This document shows, in pieces, positions 1 to 8,549 of a DNA stretch of 64,000 nt. Position numbers and translations under genes: made by a program. The notes beneath the pieces are model-generated. The model saw only the letters and a list, made by a program, of their open reading frames with translations, searched no databases and was not told where the DNA came from. The stretch comes from Natrinema halophilum. Its GTDB lineage: Archaea; Halobacteriota; Halobacteria; Halobacteriales; Natrialbaceae. Location: NCBI RefSeq assembly GCF_013402815.2, contig NZ_CP058601.1, forward strand, positions 1,302,001 to 1,366,000, read 5' to 3'. Numbering within the stretch: position 1 is the first letter of the stretch; each line of letters begins with the position of its first letter.

Positions 1-607
1 GCCGCTTTTGGGACAGTGGATCGATAAAATACGTATCGGTATCCCCATATTTTCGTTTTTCTCGCTTGTAGCGTGACCCAACGGTCCCGTCTTGGATGGC
101 ACGCTGCCACCACTGCTTCATTTCTTGCCAACTCGCTCTATTGAACGGTTCGAGGGCAAAGAAGTTGAAATACCACGAGTTGTGGGAATTGAACGCTACT
201 CGGCCGCCTGGTCGAAGCACACGCCGAATTTCTGCTAACGCCCTCAATCGTTGCTCTTCAGGCTGTAAATAATCGATTCCATTGAACGAAAACAACACAT
301 AATCAAACGAGCTGTCGGCAAAGGGGAGAGTCGCTGCGTCACCGAGTGCTAACGGAACATCCCTAAGATGCGCTCGGGCTCGATCGATCATCGGTTTGCT
401 AACGTCTATCCCGGTGACAGTGTAACCCATTTCTACCAGTTCGTGTGTCGTCCGACCGGCACCACAACCAATGTCGAGGAGATGCCCATCTTGCTGGAAG
501 TATTCGTCAATAACGGTACGTTCGTCTGCGAAAAGTCCGTCCTCGGCTAATTCTTCGTACGTGTTTACGGCATCTTCTGAAGAATACGTCTGAATATTAT
601 CTGACAT
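1..607 (-). CDS. class I SAM-dependent methyltransferase, C-terminus cut by window edge
   Basis: The reverse strand is open from an ATG at 607 (MSDNIQTYSS) to the left edge without a stop. The protein is therefore partial, with about 202 residues visible. A glycine-rich SAM-binding motif I (LLDIGCGAGRTTHELVEMGY) is followed by an acidic strand end (GIDVSKPMI), an ALGDAATLPFADSSFDYVLFS post-motif region and LRPGGRVAFNSHN. This is the Methyltransf_11/25 layout. The methyl acceptor cannot be told. Codon use is more AT-rich than in the housekeeping genes further right. It lies beyond decayed sequence on the far side of tRNA-Leu, which suggests accessory DNA. Confidence 0.85.
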   Translation of the reverse strand, partial: MSDNIQTYSSEDAVNTYEELAEDGLFADERTVIDEYFQQDGHLLDIGCGAGRTTHELVEMGYTVTGIDVSKPMIDRARAHLRDVPLALGDAATLPFADSSFDYVLFSFNGIDYLQPEEQRLRALAEIRRVLRPGGRVAFNSHNSWYFNFFALEPFNRASWQEMKQWWQRAIQDGTVGSRYKREKRKYGDTDTYFIDPLSQKR

Positions 608-1098
608 ACGCGTGCTATATTCCAATTTAGCGTGTATCTCAATACGATGCTCGATGATTTGTTGTTTGAGCAAACGTCTGAGAACGTTTAAATACGGGTT
701 CATCGTCGGATCGATCAAGGATCGAATCTCTGGTCCGGAACGTTACAGCCACCCTCTATCGACCCCGTTTAACGTATCCCCGAACTACCTCAGACTCTTT
801 TCAAATGCCTGGGACTGACCAGTCGGAGACACCAGTACCGACGCGAGAAAGGGGTCCATCACCGTCATCTCGCGTTGAATTCCGGCGGTATCCAAAAACT
901 AGTGTCTCATCAAACAACTGGTCGAACTCTTCGTAGTACTGCATACGAAGCGCCGACGAAATGGCTACCAGCTATCCTCAAGTCGACGCAACGGGTCGCG
1001 ATAGGCGGGATCGTCTGCTCCATCGATCCCGTCTCACAGATCGATCTTGCAGTGGTCGGCGTCGGATACGCCGGTTTACGGGTCTCGAGTATCCGCTT

Positions 1099-1521
1099 TC
1101 AAAACGCGAGTGTCGTCTGGAACATCCCGTTGCCGGCCGGGTAGATCAACGACTCGAACCCGCCGCCGGTGAATCGGGGGCCGTCGTCGGTCTCGAGACA
1201 CTCGATCCGTTCGTCGTCGAGATCGTCGATCGGCGTCTAATCTCGATCAGCGCTATCGAGCGGATCGTATTCAGCCCCGAGGACTGATTCAATACGTCTG
1301 CTATTCGGGTGATCGCTATCGAACCTCGGGTGAGAGGCTGCTTTCCCAAGCAGGTCCTCAGTCGTATTCTCGCAGCCCTCGATTATGTGCGCCGCGGTGA
1401 TGATCACGTCGGCAATGGTCGCGTTATCACGGAGGCTGGCTTCGAGTGTCTCAACCTCACCGCTTGGGCTACGCGGCCAGCGAACGCTCGCTGGCCGCGA
1501 ATTCGAGAGCGAGGTGTGCAA
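1099..1521 (-). pseudogene. decayed gene remnant, family not recognised
   Basis: The reverse strand reads a plausible haloarchaeal protein in two frames. The upstream frame (to about 1237) contains ATIADVIITAAHIIEGCE and HPNSRRIESVLGAEYDPLD. After a frame change, the downstream frame reads PIDDLDDERIECLETDDG followed by GGGFESLIYPAGNGMFQTTL and stops at 1099-1101. Both parts use GC-rich acidic codons like real genes here, but no single frame or credible start joins them. I infer a frameshifted, truncated gene. The function is unknown. Confidence 0.4.
1472..1499. repeat. 12-bp perfect inverted repeat with 4-nt loop
   Basis: CGCGGCCAGCGA (1472-1483) is followed by ACGC and then TCGCTGGCCGCG (1488-1499). 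It would form a very stable hairpin. No T-run follows it on either strand, and it lies inside the decayed gene remnant. It could be a transposon-end relic or a chance GC palindrome. Confidence 0.6.
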
Positions 1522-2013
1522 TGACGTTCAACGGCCATCATATTCGCGATGCCGGATGGCAGGTCTCGACAGTTGTTCGCCGCCGACGAATCGTAATGAA
1601 ACGCCAGCCTATGCGGTACCCGATACAAAGGTCGCCCCTGGCGAACCGCAGTTTCTCATGTCGCTCGAGCGTCGACGTGAAAGAGCCGTTCGGACTCAAG
1701 GCCGGTGAATGACGACGGCTAAGGCCGAAACAGCCGAGCGAACGTTCACTCAGCAGCCGCCTGGTTATCCAACCTGACTGCTAATTCCAACTATTATCTA
1801 TAAGTTTAATTACTTCCGTCGCTCCGCGTCGCTCCACGACGGCATTCGCGATTGGCGGTGGGAATCGCTCATCGGCGGACCTCGACGGGACAGCAACGCA
1901 CTCCGCGAAGCAGTCGCTCGTCAATCGTATCGTCGGAAAGAATTATGCGTGGGTGATGTCCGCGAAGGGAAATCACCTGCATCGGGTATGGTGGAGATCG
2001 TCCACCTGTGCGA

Positions 2014-2098
<85 letters not shown>

Positions 2099-2325
2099 TC
2101 GCGGTCTCTGTCTGCACTCAACCGTATCCAGCGTGATTATAAAAGCCCTTTCCTTTGGGTCGGTGACTGCGGTCGGATCGCAGACGGACTGGGTATCATG
2201 ATACACCGGACAGTCTACTCACGACGTTTTCGTCCGATTGACGTCTACTCCGGTTGTGCCAACACTCGATATCCCAAACCGGCAGAGACACAAAGGTTTC
2301 AACGTTCGAGCGAAATTCCCATCTG

Positions 2326-3102
2326 ATGCCGATATCTCCAGGGCGAATGCGCGCGCTCGCAGGCGCGATCGCGGTCATGGGGATAGTGGCTGCGGGTCTC
2401 TTCGTCTCGCCGTCGACGATGCTCGACATGGTCGATTCGATGGCAGCAGATCCGTTTACGTTTGGGCTCGTCGTCACGGGTCTCTATCTCGTGCGACCGC
2501 TGTTGGCCTGGCCGACGACGCCGCTTGCCGTCGTCGTCGGTTACGGCTTCGGCGTCGCCGTCGGTCTCCCGGTTGCACTCGCCGGCGTCGTCACGACCGT
2601 TCTACCGGTCTTTTTCGCCGTCCGCTGGCTCGCAGTGGACGATGGAACGAACGACGGCGGGCTCTTCGAACGGACCGGTGATACCGTATCGCGCTATTAC
2701 GACGCGACGGGACCGCTTCGCGGAGTCACCGCCTCCCGTTTGGCACCGATCCCGTCGGACGTCGCGACGTGTGCCGCAGCGGTGAGCGACGTCGAACCCC
2801 GTCACCTGCTGATCGGGACGGCTATCGGCGAATTACCGTGGACGACCGCGGCAGTCGTCGTCGGCGCATCGGCCGCGACGATTACCTCGAGCGGACTGGG
2901 TGAACTCGGCCTCGCGCTCTCGGTCGTCTGTGCCGTCGCCGCCGGACTCCTGCTCGCCGGCCCCCTGTACCGAGCGATTCGGACACAGAACCGTCGGCGA
3001 ACGAACCGAACGAAGCAAACAGGGATAACGGAACAAACGAGGCGAACGAGACAGCCCACGCAAACAGAGCGAACCGAGAAAACGGACGAGCCGAGTCACT
3101 GA
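2326..3102 (+). CDS. TVP38/TMEM64 (VTT-domain, DedA-like) membrane protein
   Basis: The protein is about 258 residues with an N-terminal membrane segment (ALAGAIAVMGIVAAGLF). A VTT/SNARE-associated core follows, with GLYLVRPLLAWPTTPLAVVVGYGFG, then RLAPIPSDVATCAAAVSDV (re-entrant region), and two more hydrophobic helices near the end. Such proteins are implicated in lipid scrambling or general membrane transport; the role here is inferred. The start at ATG 2326 was chosen because residues further upstream look untranslated. MRALAG at 2347 is an alternative. The C-terminal 40 residues form an odd Arg/Thr/Glu-rich hydrophilic tail with repeated QTER/KTD-like units. It converges on and overlaps the regulator at 3096 by 7 nt. 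Confidence 0.8.
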   Translation: MPISPGRMRALAGAIAVMGIVAAGLFVSPSTMLDMVDSMAADPFTFGLVVTGLYLVRPLLAWPTTPLAVVVGYGFGVAVGLPVALAGVVTTVLPVFFAVRWLAVDDGTNDGGLFERTGDTVSRYYDATGPLRGVTASRLAPIPSDVATCAAAVSDVEPRHLLIGTAIGELPWTTAAVVVGASAATITSSGLGELGLALSVVCAVAAGLLLAGPLYRAIRTQNRRRTNRTKQTGITEQTRRTRQPTQTERTEKTDEPSH

Positions 3103-3635
3103 CTCGGCAATTCTTCATCGTCGAGGTCTTGAACCAGCGAATCGCTCAACTCCTTTAGATCCGATTCGAGTTGCTGGTAGGCTTCGGTATCCGTCAGTTC
3201 GTCGACGGAATGTTCGTCTTCGAGAGTCTCCATCTTGTTCGAGATCGACTCGAGTTCCCGACGGCCGTCGTCGCCGTAGCGCGATTGAACCCGAAGATTT
3301 TCGATGATTCGGGTCAACTGCGCTTGCGTCACGGGTTTCGTCACGTAATCGTCGATATCCAGTTCGACGATGTCCAGCCCCGGGTCGACCGCAGTCACCA
3401 TGATCACCCAGCAGTCGTATCCCGCCGCGCGAATCTCCTCGAGAACCCGATCTCCGGTGATGTCGGGCATGTGCCTGTCGAGCAGGACCACATCGATCGA
3501 ATCGCTGACTTCCTCGAGCGCGGTGTGGCCGTCGTAGGCGGTCACTACCTCGTAATCTTCGCCGACCCACATCGCATAGAGATCAGCAAGTTGCCGTTCA
3601 TCATCGACGACGAGGATCGTCGGTTGCGCAGACAT
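3096..3635 (-). CDS. response regulator with HalX domain
   Basis: A cytoplasmic receiver domain (about residues 6-115) has the acidic pocket VVDDE, the phospho-acceptor D53 in VVLLDRHMPD, the switch threonine in MVTAVDP and the conserved lysine in DDYVTKPV. A short alpha-helical HalX output region fills residues about 120-179, with no DNA-binding domain. No histidine kinase lies nearby, so this is an orphan regulator. ATG 3635 fits the family's MSxxPTILVVDD beginning. A GTG at 3656 would add seven residues. Confidence 0.9.
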   Translation of the reverse strand: MSAQPTILVVDDERQLADLYAMWVGEDYEVVTAYDGHTALEEVSDSIDVVLLDRHMPDITGDRVLEEIRAAGYDCWVIMVTAVDPGLDIVELDIDDYVTKPVTQAQLTRIIENLRVQSRYGDDGRRELESISNKMETLEDEHSVDELTDTEAYQQLESDLKELSDSLVQDLDDEELPSQ

Positions 3636-3740
3636 AGAGATCTTATTCGAGACCACAGACCCCCGTTATGTAGGGGTTCCGGCCGACTCACTGCTCGAGT
3701 CGAACGCCGAATGGTCCTCCATCCCGGGAAAACAGCGATC

Positions 3741-3944
3741 TCAGCGGAATGGATCGCTGCAATCGATGATGACTCCGTGTTGCGGACAGACGTACTTGCA
3801 GTGACGTTTGAACATCGGCGCCTCGCAGTGGGGACAGCGTGGGCCGCCGACCGATCGGTCACTCGAACCGTCCACATCCGCACTACCACCGGAGCCGTCC
3901 ACATCCGTACTACCACCGGAGCCGTCCGCGTCGTCGGCAGTCAT
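3741..3944 (-). CDS. small zinc-finger protein with Gly/Asp/Ser-rich N-terminus
   Basis: This is a 67-residue protein. The first half repeats DVDGSGGS-like units and is probably disordered. The second half (CPHCEAPMFKRHCKYVCPQH) carries four Cys plus His, enough for one zinc site, ending in GVIIDCSDPFR. Similar small zinc proteins are common in Halobacteria. A weak TATA-like CACTTAGCAT lies about 27 nt before the ATG, so the message may be leaderless. No partner is evident, as it sits alone between the HalX regulator and the ribonucleotide reductase. Confidence 0.75.
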   Translation of the reverse strand: MTADDADGSGGSTDVDGSGGSADVDGSSDRSVGGPRCPHCEAPMFKRHCKYVCPQHGVIIDCSDPFR

Positions 3945-4047
3945 ACGAAATCGTTCTTTCCGACGTATGCTAAGTGTGGGGTTTCCACCGGTTCTGCGGA
4001 GCGGAATCGAGACGAGAAAACGCGACGAAGACGGGATCAGTCAGCGC

Positions 4048-7000
4048 TTAGCACTCGCTCCAACCGCAGGATTCGCAGGTCTTGCACCCTTCGGAGAAGT
4101 AAAGCGACATCGAGCCACAGTCGGGGCATTCCGGTGACTCGCCGGCGTCGATGAGATCCTGCGTCGTGTCGTCGGTAGCATCTGCAGACGTGCCGTCTTC
4201 TACGGCCGCGGCACCGCCGTCGGTCTCGTGGCCCTCGTACTCGGCGATGTCAGCGTCGGCGGATTCCTCGAGTGTCTGTTGTTTCGGGTACGGCTTGTCG
4301 ATTTCGTTCTCGAGGTACCGACGCATCGCAGTCCCAATCGCGTCGGGAATGGACTGAATCTGTTCGCCCTTGTCCCAGGCGACCTTTGGACTCCGCGTGC
4401 CACAGAGTTCGTCGACGATCTCCTCGGGGTCGACGCCGGAGCGAAGCGAGGTCGAGATGACCTTCGCGAGCGCCTCGGTAAAGGAGTTCGTGAAGCCACC
4501 GGAGTGGCCGATGTTCGCGAACAGTTCGAACGGCTGGCCGGTTTCTGGATCTTCGTTGATCGTCACGTAGATCTTCCCGTAGCCGGTGTCGATGCGCTGG
4601 CTGACGCCCTGGAGGGCGTCGGGCCGCTCGCGCTTCTCTGTAAAGTCGACCTGAGCGGGTTCGGCGTCGCCGAGCAGTGATCCGACGTCCTCCTCGAGGA
4701 CGTCCCGGACGGACTCGCTCTCGAGGAATCGCTCGAGTCCGCCGAAGATATCGTCGATCTGCTCGACCAGCGCCTGGGCGGCCTCGGTCTCGTCGGCGAA
4801 GTCGGCGTTGTCCGCACGCGTCGTCAGCACCTGCTTCGAGCGGGTGCCGTCGCGGTAGTAGGTGACGCCCTTCCCGCCCTGCTCGTAAACCCATTCGAAG
4901 ACTTCCTTGGCATCCTCGAGCGTGGAGTCGTTCGGCGCGTTGACGGTCTTCGAAATGGCCGAGTCGACGCCGTTCTGGCAGGCACACTGCACCGCGGCGT
5001 GCTGTTTCGCGGTGAGGTCGCTGGTGATGACGAACAGTTCGCCGATCGCGTTCGGTACGGTCGAGAGGCCTTCGACACCGTCGAACTGGTTCGTCGCCAT
5101 CTGCTCCTGGGCCTCCTCTTTGACGGCGTCGACGTCGATGTCGTTCGCCTCGAGGGTGCGCAGGAAGTAGTCGTCGAACTCGACTAGCATCTCGTCGCCC
5201 TGCACGTCGTCGGTGACGTTCTTGTAGTAGGCGACGTTGTAGATGGGCTCACAGCCGCCGGTCGTGTTGCCGACCATGGAGGTCGTACCGGTGGGTGCGA
5301 TGGTCGTGACGTTGTGGTTGCGAATCGGGAAGCCGCCTTCCCAGTCGTCGGCGTCCTCGCCGGTCTGTTTCTCGAACCACTCGCGGTACTCTGTCGGGGA
5401 CGCATACTTCGAGTCGTCCCAGTCGTTGAACGAGCCGCGCTCCGTGGCGAGTTCGTGGCTCGTGGCCTTTGCACCGTGGTTGATGTGGGTCAGCAGCTGG
5501 CGGGCGACTTCGTTTCCTTCGTCGCTGCCGTACTTGATGCCGAGTTGAACGTACAGCTGGGCCAGCCCCATGATGCCGAGGCCAATCTTGCGCATGTCCC
5601 GGACCTTTTCCTCGATCTCCGGGACGGGGAAGTCCGACATGGTGACGACGTTCTCGAGGAATCGCGTGCCGTACTCGATGCGCTCGTCGAACTCTTCGAA
5701 GTCGATCGCCTCCTCGAGGAAGGCCTCGACGGCCGCTTCCCGGGAGTCGTACTCGTCCCCGTGTTCATCGGCCCAGACGCGCCAATCGGGCGCATCGAGG
5801 TCCGCCAGTGTCGAGAGGTTGATGTGGCCGAGGTTACAGGCTTCGTACTCCTCGAGCGGTTGTTCGCCGCAGGGGTTAGTCGCCAGAATACGGTGGTCGT
5901 CTTGCTCCTCGACGTCGAACGAGTGTTCCTTGTTCACTCGCTCGAGGTAGATCACGCCGGGTTCGCCGTTCTCGTGGGCACCGTCGACGATGCGCTCCCA
6001 GACGAGTTCCGCGGGGATCGAGAGGGGTTCGCCGACCTCGACGTGCTCGCCGAGGTCGTAGCGGCTGTACATCTCCTTGGTTTCCTCGGTGGCAATGTGG
6101 GGCTCTTCCGTTCGGGGGTTGGTGAACGTGTAGTCCTCGCCGTTCTGGACGGCTTCCATGAAGCCGTCGGTAACGCCGACCGAGATGTTGAAATTCGAAA
6201 GGTGGCCTTCGACGGCGTTTCGCAGGTGCTTTGGCACGCGACCGTCCTCGTCGATCAGCTCGCGGGCTTCGTCGAGCGCTTCGCTAAAGGAGGTATAAGT
6301 GTAGTCGTCGGGGTCGTTGAGACGGAGACAGTGGGCCAGCGAGACGTCCTTGTTCTTGGCGTGGATGAATTCGATGACGTCGGGGTGGGAGATGCGCATG
6401 ATGCCCATCTGGGCACCGCGGCGGGTCCCGCCCTGCGCGATGGTTTCACAGAGCTGGTCGTAGGTCCGCATGAAGGTGATCGGTCCCGATGCGATGCCGC
6501 CTGTGGAGCCGACCGCGTCACCGTACGGTCGTAGTTGCCAGAAGCCGTATCCGACGCCGCCGCCGGACTGGAAGACCTCTGCGGCCTTTTTCGCAGTTTC
6601 GTGGATGTCCGAGAGGTCGTCGTCCGGGGACATGACGAAACAGGCCGAAAGCTGCTGGAGTTCGTTGCCAGCGTTCATCAGGGTCGGCGAATTGGGCATG
6701 AACGAGAGTGATTCCATGCCTTCGGTGAACGTCTCGGCGACGTCTTCGACGTGTTCTCGTACGTCGTCGGGGAGTTCGGGAACGATCGTTTCGTAGGAGA
6801 ACTTGTTGACGTTCCGTTCGGTCAGCGTCGTTTCCACGTCGTTGACGGCGTCGCCGTCTGCCAGAGGTGACTCTGCCCCCTCGCTGTCCTCGATGGTCGT
6901 TCCCTCACCGAAGACCTCCGCAGCGAGTTCGTCCCGACGAGGGTGATCGGGTTTTAGCTGATCGGGCCTGACAGAGATCTCGAGATCGAGTTTTTCGGCT

Positions 7001-7215
7001 TCGTACACCGCTTCGGCGAGGGCGATGTTCTTGCCGACGCGGTCGAAGAGGTCCTCCTGTTGCTCTATGAGATCGCCATCGGCGTTTTTCCGAAGATATC
7101 GTGCCGGGAGAATATTTTGGTAGGCATTGTCGGTCAATCGTTCCTCGAGCGTTTCTCCTTCGGTGCGCTTGATAGGAAGCGTAAGATCTTCCGCGGAGAG
7201 TTCGGCATCGCTCAT
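4048..7215 (-). CDS. nrdJ: adenosylcobalamin-dependent (class II) ribonucleoside-diphosphate reductase
   Basis: This 1055-residue enzyme reduces ribonucleotides to deoxyribonucleotides using a B12-derived thiyl radical. Visible motifs are the first redox Cys in LSACFVMSPDDD (about 192), the glycine-rich GGGVGYGFWQLR stretch, the radical Cys449 in TNPCGEQPLEEYEACNLGHINLS, and TIAPTGTTSMVGNTTGGCEPIYNV in the C-terminal half of the barrel. The tail is a zinc ribbon (CPDCGSMSLYF...CKTCESCGWSEC) typical of NrdJ. No intein interrupts the active-site motifs, although inteins are frequent in this gene. A GAGGTG lies 12 nt before the ATG. It is monocistronic. Confidence 0.97.
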   Translation of the reverse strand: MSDAELSAEDLTLPIKRTEGETLEERLTDNAYQNILPARYLRKNADGDLIEQQEDLFDRVGKNIALAEAVYEAEKLDLEISVRPDQLKPDHPRRDELAAEVFGEGTTIEDSEGAESPLADGDAVNDVETTLTERNVNKFSYETIVPELPDDVREHVEDVAETFTEGMESLSFMPNSPTLMNAGNELQQLSACFVMSPDDDLSDIHETAKKAAEVFQSGGGVGYGFWQLRPYGDAVGSTGGIASGPITFMRTYDQLCETIAQGGTRRGAQMGIMRISHPDVIEFIHAKNKDVSLAHCLRLNDPDDYTYTSFSEALDEARELIDEDGRVPKHLRNAVEGHLSNFNISVGVTDGFMEAVQNGEDYTFTNPRTEEPHIATEETKEMYSRYDLGEHVEVGEPLSIPAELVWERIVDGAHENGEPGVIYLERVNKEHSFDVEEQDDHRILATNPCGEQPLEEYEACNLGHINLSTLADLDAPDWRVWADEHGDEYDSREAAVEAFLEEAIDFEEFDERIEYGTRFLENVVTMSDFPVPEIEEKVRDMRKIGLGIMGLAQLYVQLGIKYGSDEGNEVARQLLTHINHGAKATSHELATERGSFNDWDDSKYASPTEYREWFEKQTGEDADDWEGGFPIRNHNVTTIAPTGTTSMVGNTTGGCEPIYNVAYYKNVTDDVQGDEMLVEFDDYFLRTLEANDIDVDAVKEEAQEQMATNQFDGVEGLSTVPNAIGELFVITSDLTAKQHAAVQCACQNGVDSAISKTVNAPNDSTLEDAKEVFEWVYEQGGKGVTYYRDGTRSKQVLTTRADNADFADETEAAQALVEQIDDIFGGLERFLESESVRDVLEEDVGSLLGDAEPAQVDFTEKRERPDALQGVSQRIDTGYGKIYVTINEDPETGQPFELFANIGHSGGFTNSFTEALAKVISTSLRSGVDPEEIVDELCGTRSPKVAWDKGEQIQSIPDAIGTAMRRYLENEIDKPYPKQQTLEESADADIAEYEGHETDGGAAAVEDGTSADATDDTTQDLIDAGESPECPDCGSMSLYFSEGCKTCESCGWSEC

Positions 7216-7649
7216 GCGCGAGTCACCTCGCCGATAACCCGCCGTAACCCATCGATTCTGGTGTATGTCCGGATCCGTTCTCTAATCATTCGTGACGAAG
7301 GTTCGGTATTCATGCATCCATCATAAAACGTGGTGTTGTTCTCCTACGTTGCTTGTAGTAATACAAATAAGCTTGCTGAGATGGTTCTATGACCTATCGT
7401 CTCTGTGTTTTCAGGGCCGCCGAAACGGCCGCCTGTGGCGTCACCGAAACATAGAGCGTCGACTACCTTAACGATTTACAGACCGTACTGAAAGTGACTG
7501 TAACCGACAGAGTCCTGTCGCCGGCACGCAGCTTTCACTTTCGGGAATACGTTCGCTCGACTGAACGATTGCCGGTTCGTGTCACTCGTCGCGCAGTGTC
7601 AGTCACGATTCCCGGAAAGATTACGTTCTTGCAGTACGGGTATTTGCGT
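7216..7649. other. intergenic region upstream of nrdJ
   Basis: About 430 bases lie between divergent genes. The reverse strand holds AT-rich stretches (CGTTTTATGATGG at about 7320-7332, and 7355-7375) that could serve nrdJ. A short GGCCG/CGGCC palindrome lies near 7412-7426. I see no gene and no recognisable riboswitch. Confidence 0.5.
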
Positions 7650-7841
7650 ATGATCGATGCACTGACATCGGCCCCACCGCTCCTGCTGGTGCTCGCTGCG
7701 CTCGCCGCTTTCGCCGTCGCCGTCGTCGCAATCAAGATCGCAATCAAGCTCGCAGTCCGTATCGGCATCGTCGCCGCTGTCGTCCTTGCAGGGCTCTATG
7801 CTGCCGGATTCACTGATCTGTCGTTTCTTCCGTTCTTCTAG
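7650..7841 (+). CDS. small membrane protein, unknown function
   Basis: This 63-residue protein begins MIDALTSAPPLLLVLAAL. It has two hydrophobic segments (about 10-27 and 30-52) joined by a short Lys/Arg-containing turn (AIKIAIKLAVRIG). It ends FTDLSFLPFF. The frame is open further upstream, but that part is hydrophilic and unlike a signal, so the inner ATG at 7650 was chosen. Halobacteria have many such orphan mini-membrane proteins. No function can be assigned. Confidence 0.6.
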   Translation: MIDALTSAPPLLLVLAALAAFAVAVVAIKIAIKLAVRIGIVAAVVLAGLYAAGFTDLSFLPFF

Positions 7842-7901
7842 AACGTCGAACTACTGTCCGTTCGGTCCTCGAACAGCCTTCGACACGTCGCGGTCCAGCC
7901 C

Positions 7902-8549
7902 TCAAACCGATTCGAGGAAATTTTCGATTACGTCGTGTCCGGTCGCCGTGAGAACGCTTTCCGGGTGGAATTGAACGCACTCGAGCGGATAGTCGCGGTG
8001 ACGGACGCCCATAACGAGCGTGTCGTTTCCGTGTTTTGCGGTCGCTGTCACCACGAAGCAGTCCGGAACCTCGGTCGCGATGAGCGAGTGATACCGACCG
8101 GCCTGGAACCTCTGATCGAGGCCCTCGAAGACGCCCTCGCCGTCGTGGTCGACAGCAGAGGCTTTCCCGTGGATCGGCTCCGGTGCCCGGCCGACGGTAC
8201 CACCGTACTCGAAGACCGCGGCCTCGAGACCGAGACAGACGCCGAGCGTCGGTACCTCCGGTGACACTTCGCGAAGTACGTCCATCGAGATACCGACGTC
8301 GCGGTCGTTCTTCGGATGGCCCGGTCCGGGACTGACGATGATCGCGTCTGGATCGACGGCGCGGACGTCCGCGAGCGAAGCGGTGTTTTTCAGGACCTCG
8401 GTATCGGTCCCATCCTGTTGGCTGACGTACTCGACGAGGTTGTACGTAAAGGAATCGTAGTTGTCGACGAACAGGACGGTAAGCGGGGTCGCGTCTCGGT
8501 CGTCGACGCTGTCGGTGGTGGTCTCCTCGAGGGCAGTCGACTCCGTCAT
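7902..8549 (-). CDS. trpG: anthranilate synthase component II (glutamine amidotransferase)
   Basis: This class I glutaminase supplies ammonia to TrpE for anthranilate synthesis. It has 215 residues: FVDNYDSFTYNLVEY at the start of the domain, an oxyanion loop VSPGPGHP, the nucleophile Cys105 in LGVCLGLEA, and the His195/Glu197 pair in QFHPES. The usual GHQ after the nucleophile is GLE here, which I believe is a haloarchaeal variant. The start overlaps the trpE stop by 4 nt. It is the last gene of trpDFEG. Confidence 0.96.
   Translation of the reverse strand: MTESTALEETTTDSVDDRDATPLTVLFVDNYDSFTYNLVEYVSQQDGTDTEVLKNTASLADVRAVDPDAIIVSPGPGHPKNDRDVGISMDVLREVSPEVPTLGVCLGLEAAVFEYGGTVGRAPEPIHGKASAVDHDGEGVFEGLDQRFQAGRYHSLIATEVPDCFVVTATAKHGNDTLVMGVRHRDYPLECVQFHPESVLTATGHDVIENFLESV

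Larger units (their letters stand above)
608..2013. other. gene-poor stretch with decayed coding sequence
   Basis: About 1.4 kb lies between the methyltransferase start and tRNA-Leu without an intact gene. A haloarchaeal TATA-like string (TTTAAATAC, about 688-696) faces right but no convincing gene follows it. A decayed reverse-strand gene (1099-1521) and a strong 12-bp hairpin (1472-1499) are listed separately. The remaining short open frames on both strands overlap one another and lack recognisable motifs. Confidence 0.5.

Noticed and set aside
5314-6534. 406-codon open frame on the + strand opposite nrdJ
   Set aside because: It is the antisense shadow of a GC-rich acidic gene (Asp/Glu codons read as Val/Leu/Arg backwards). 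It has no family motif and no promoter, and nrdJ motifs fill the other strand.
4048-7215. Search for an intein within NrdJ
   Set aside because: The catalytic motifs are continuous and the length (1055 aa) fits an intein-free class II enzyme with its zinc tail.
7400-7450. Cobalamin riboswitch upstream of the B12-dependent reductase
   Set aside because: Only a small GGCCG/CGGCC palindrome is present; no B12-box-like sequence is seen, and such riboswitches are essentially bacterial.
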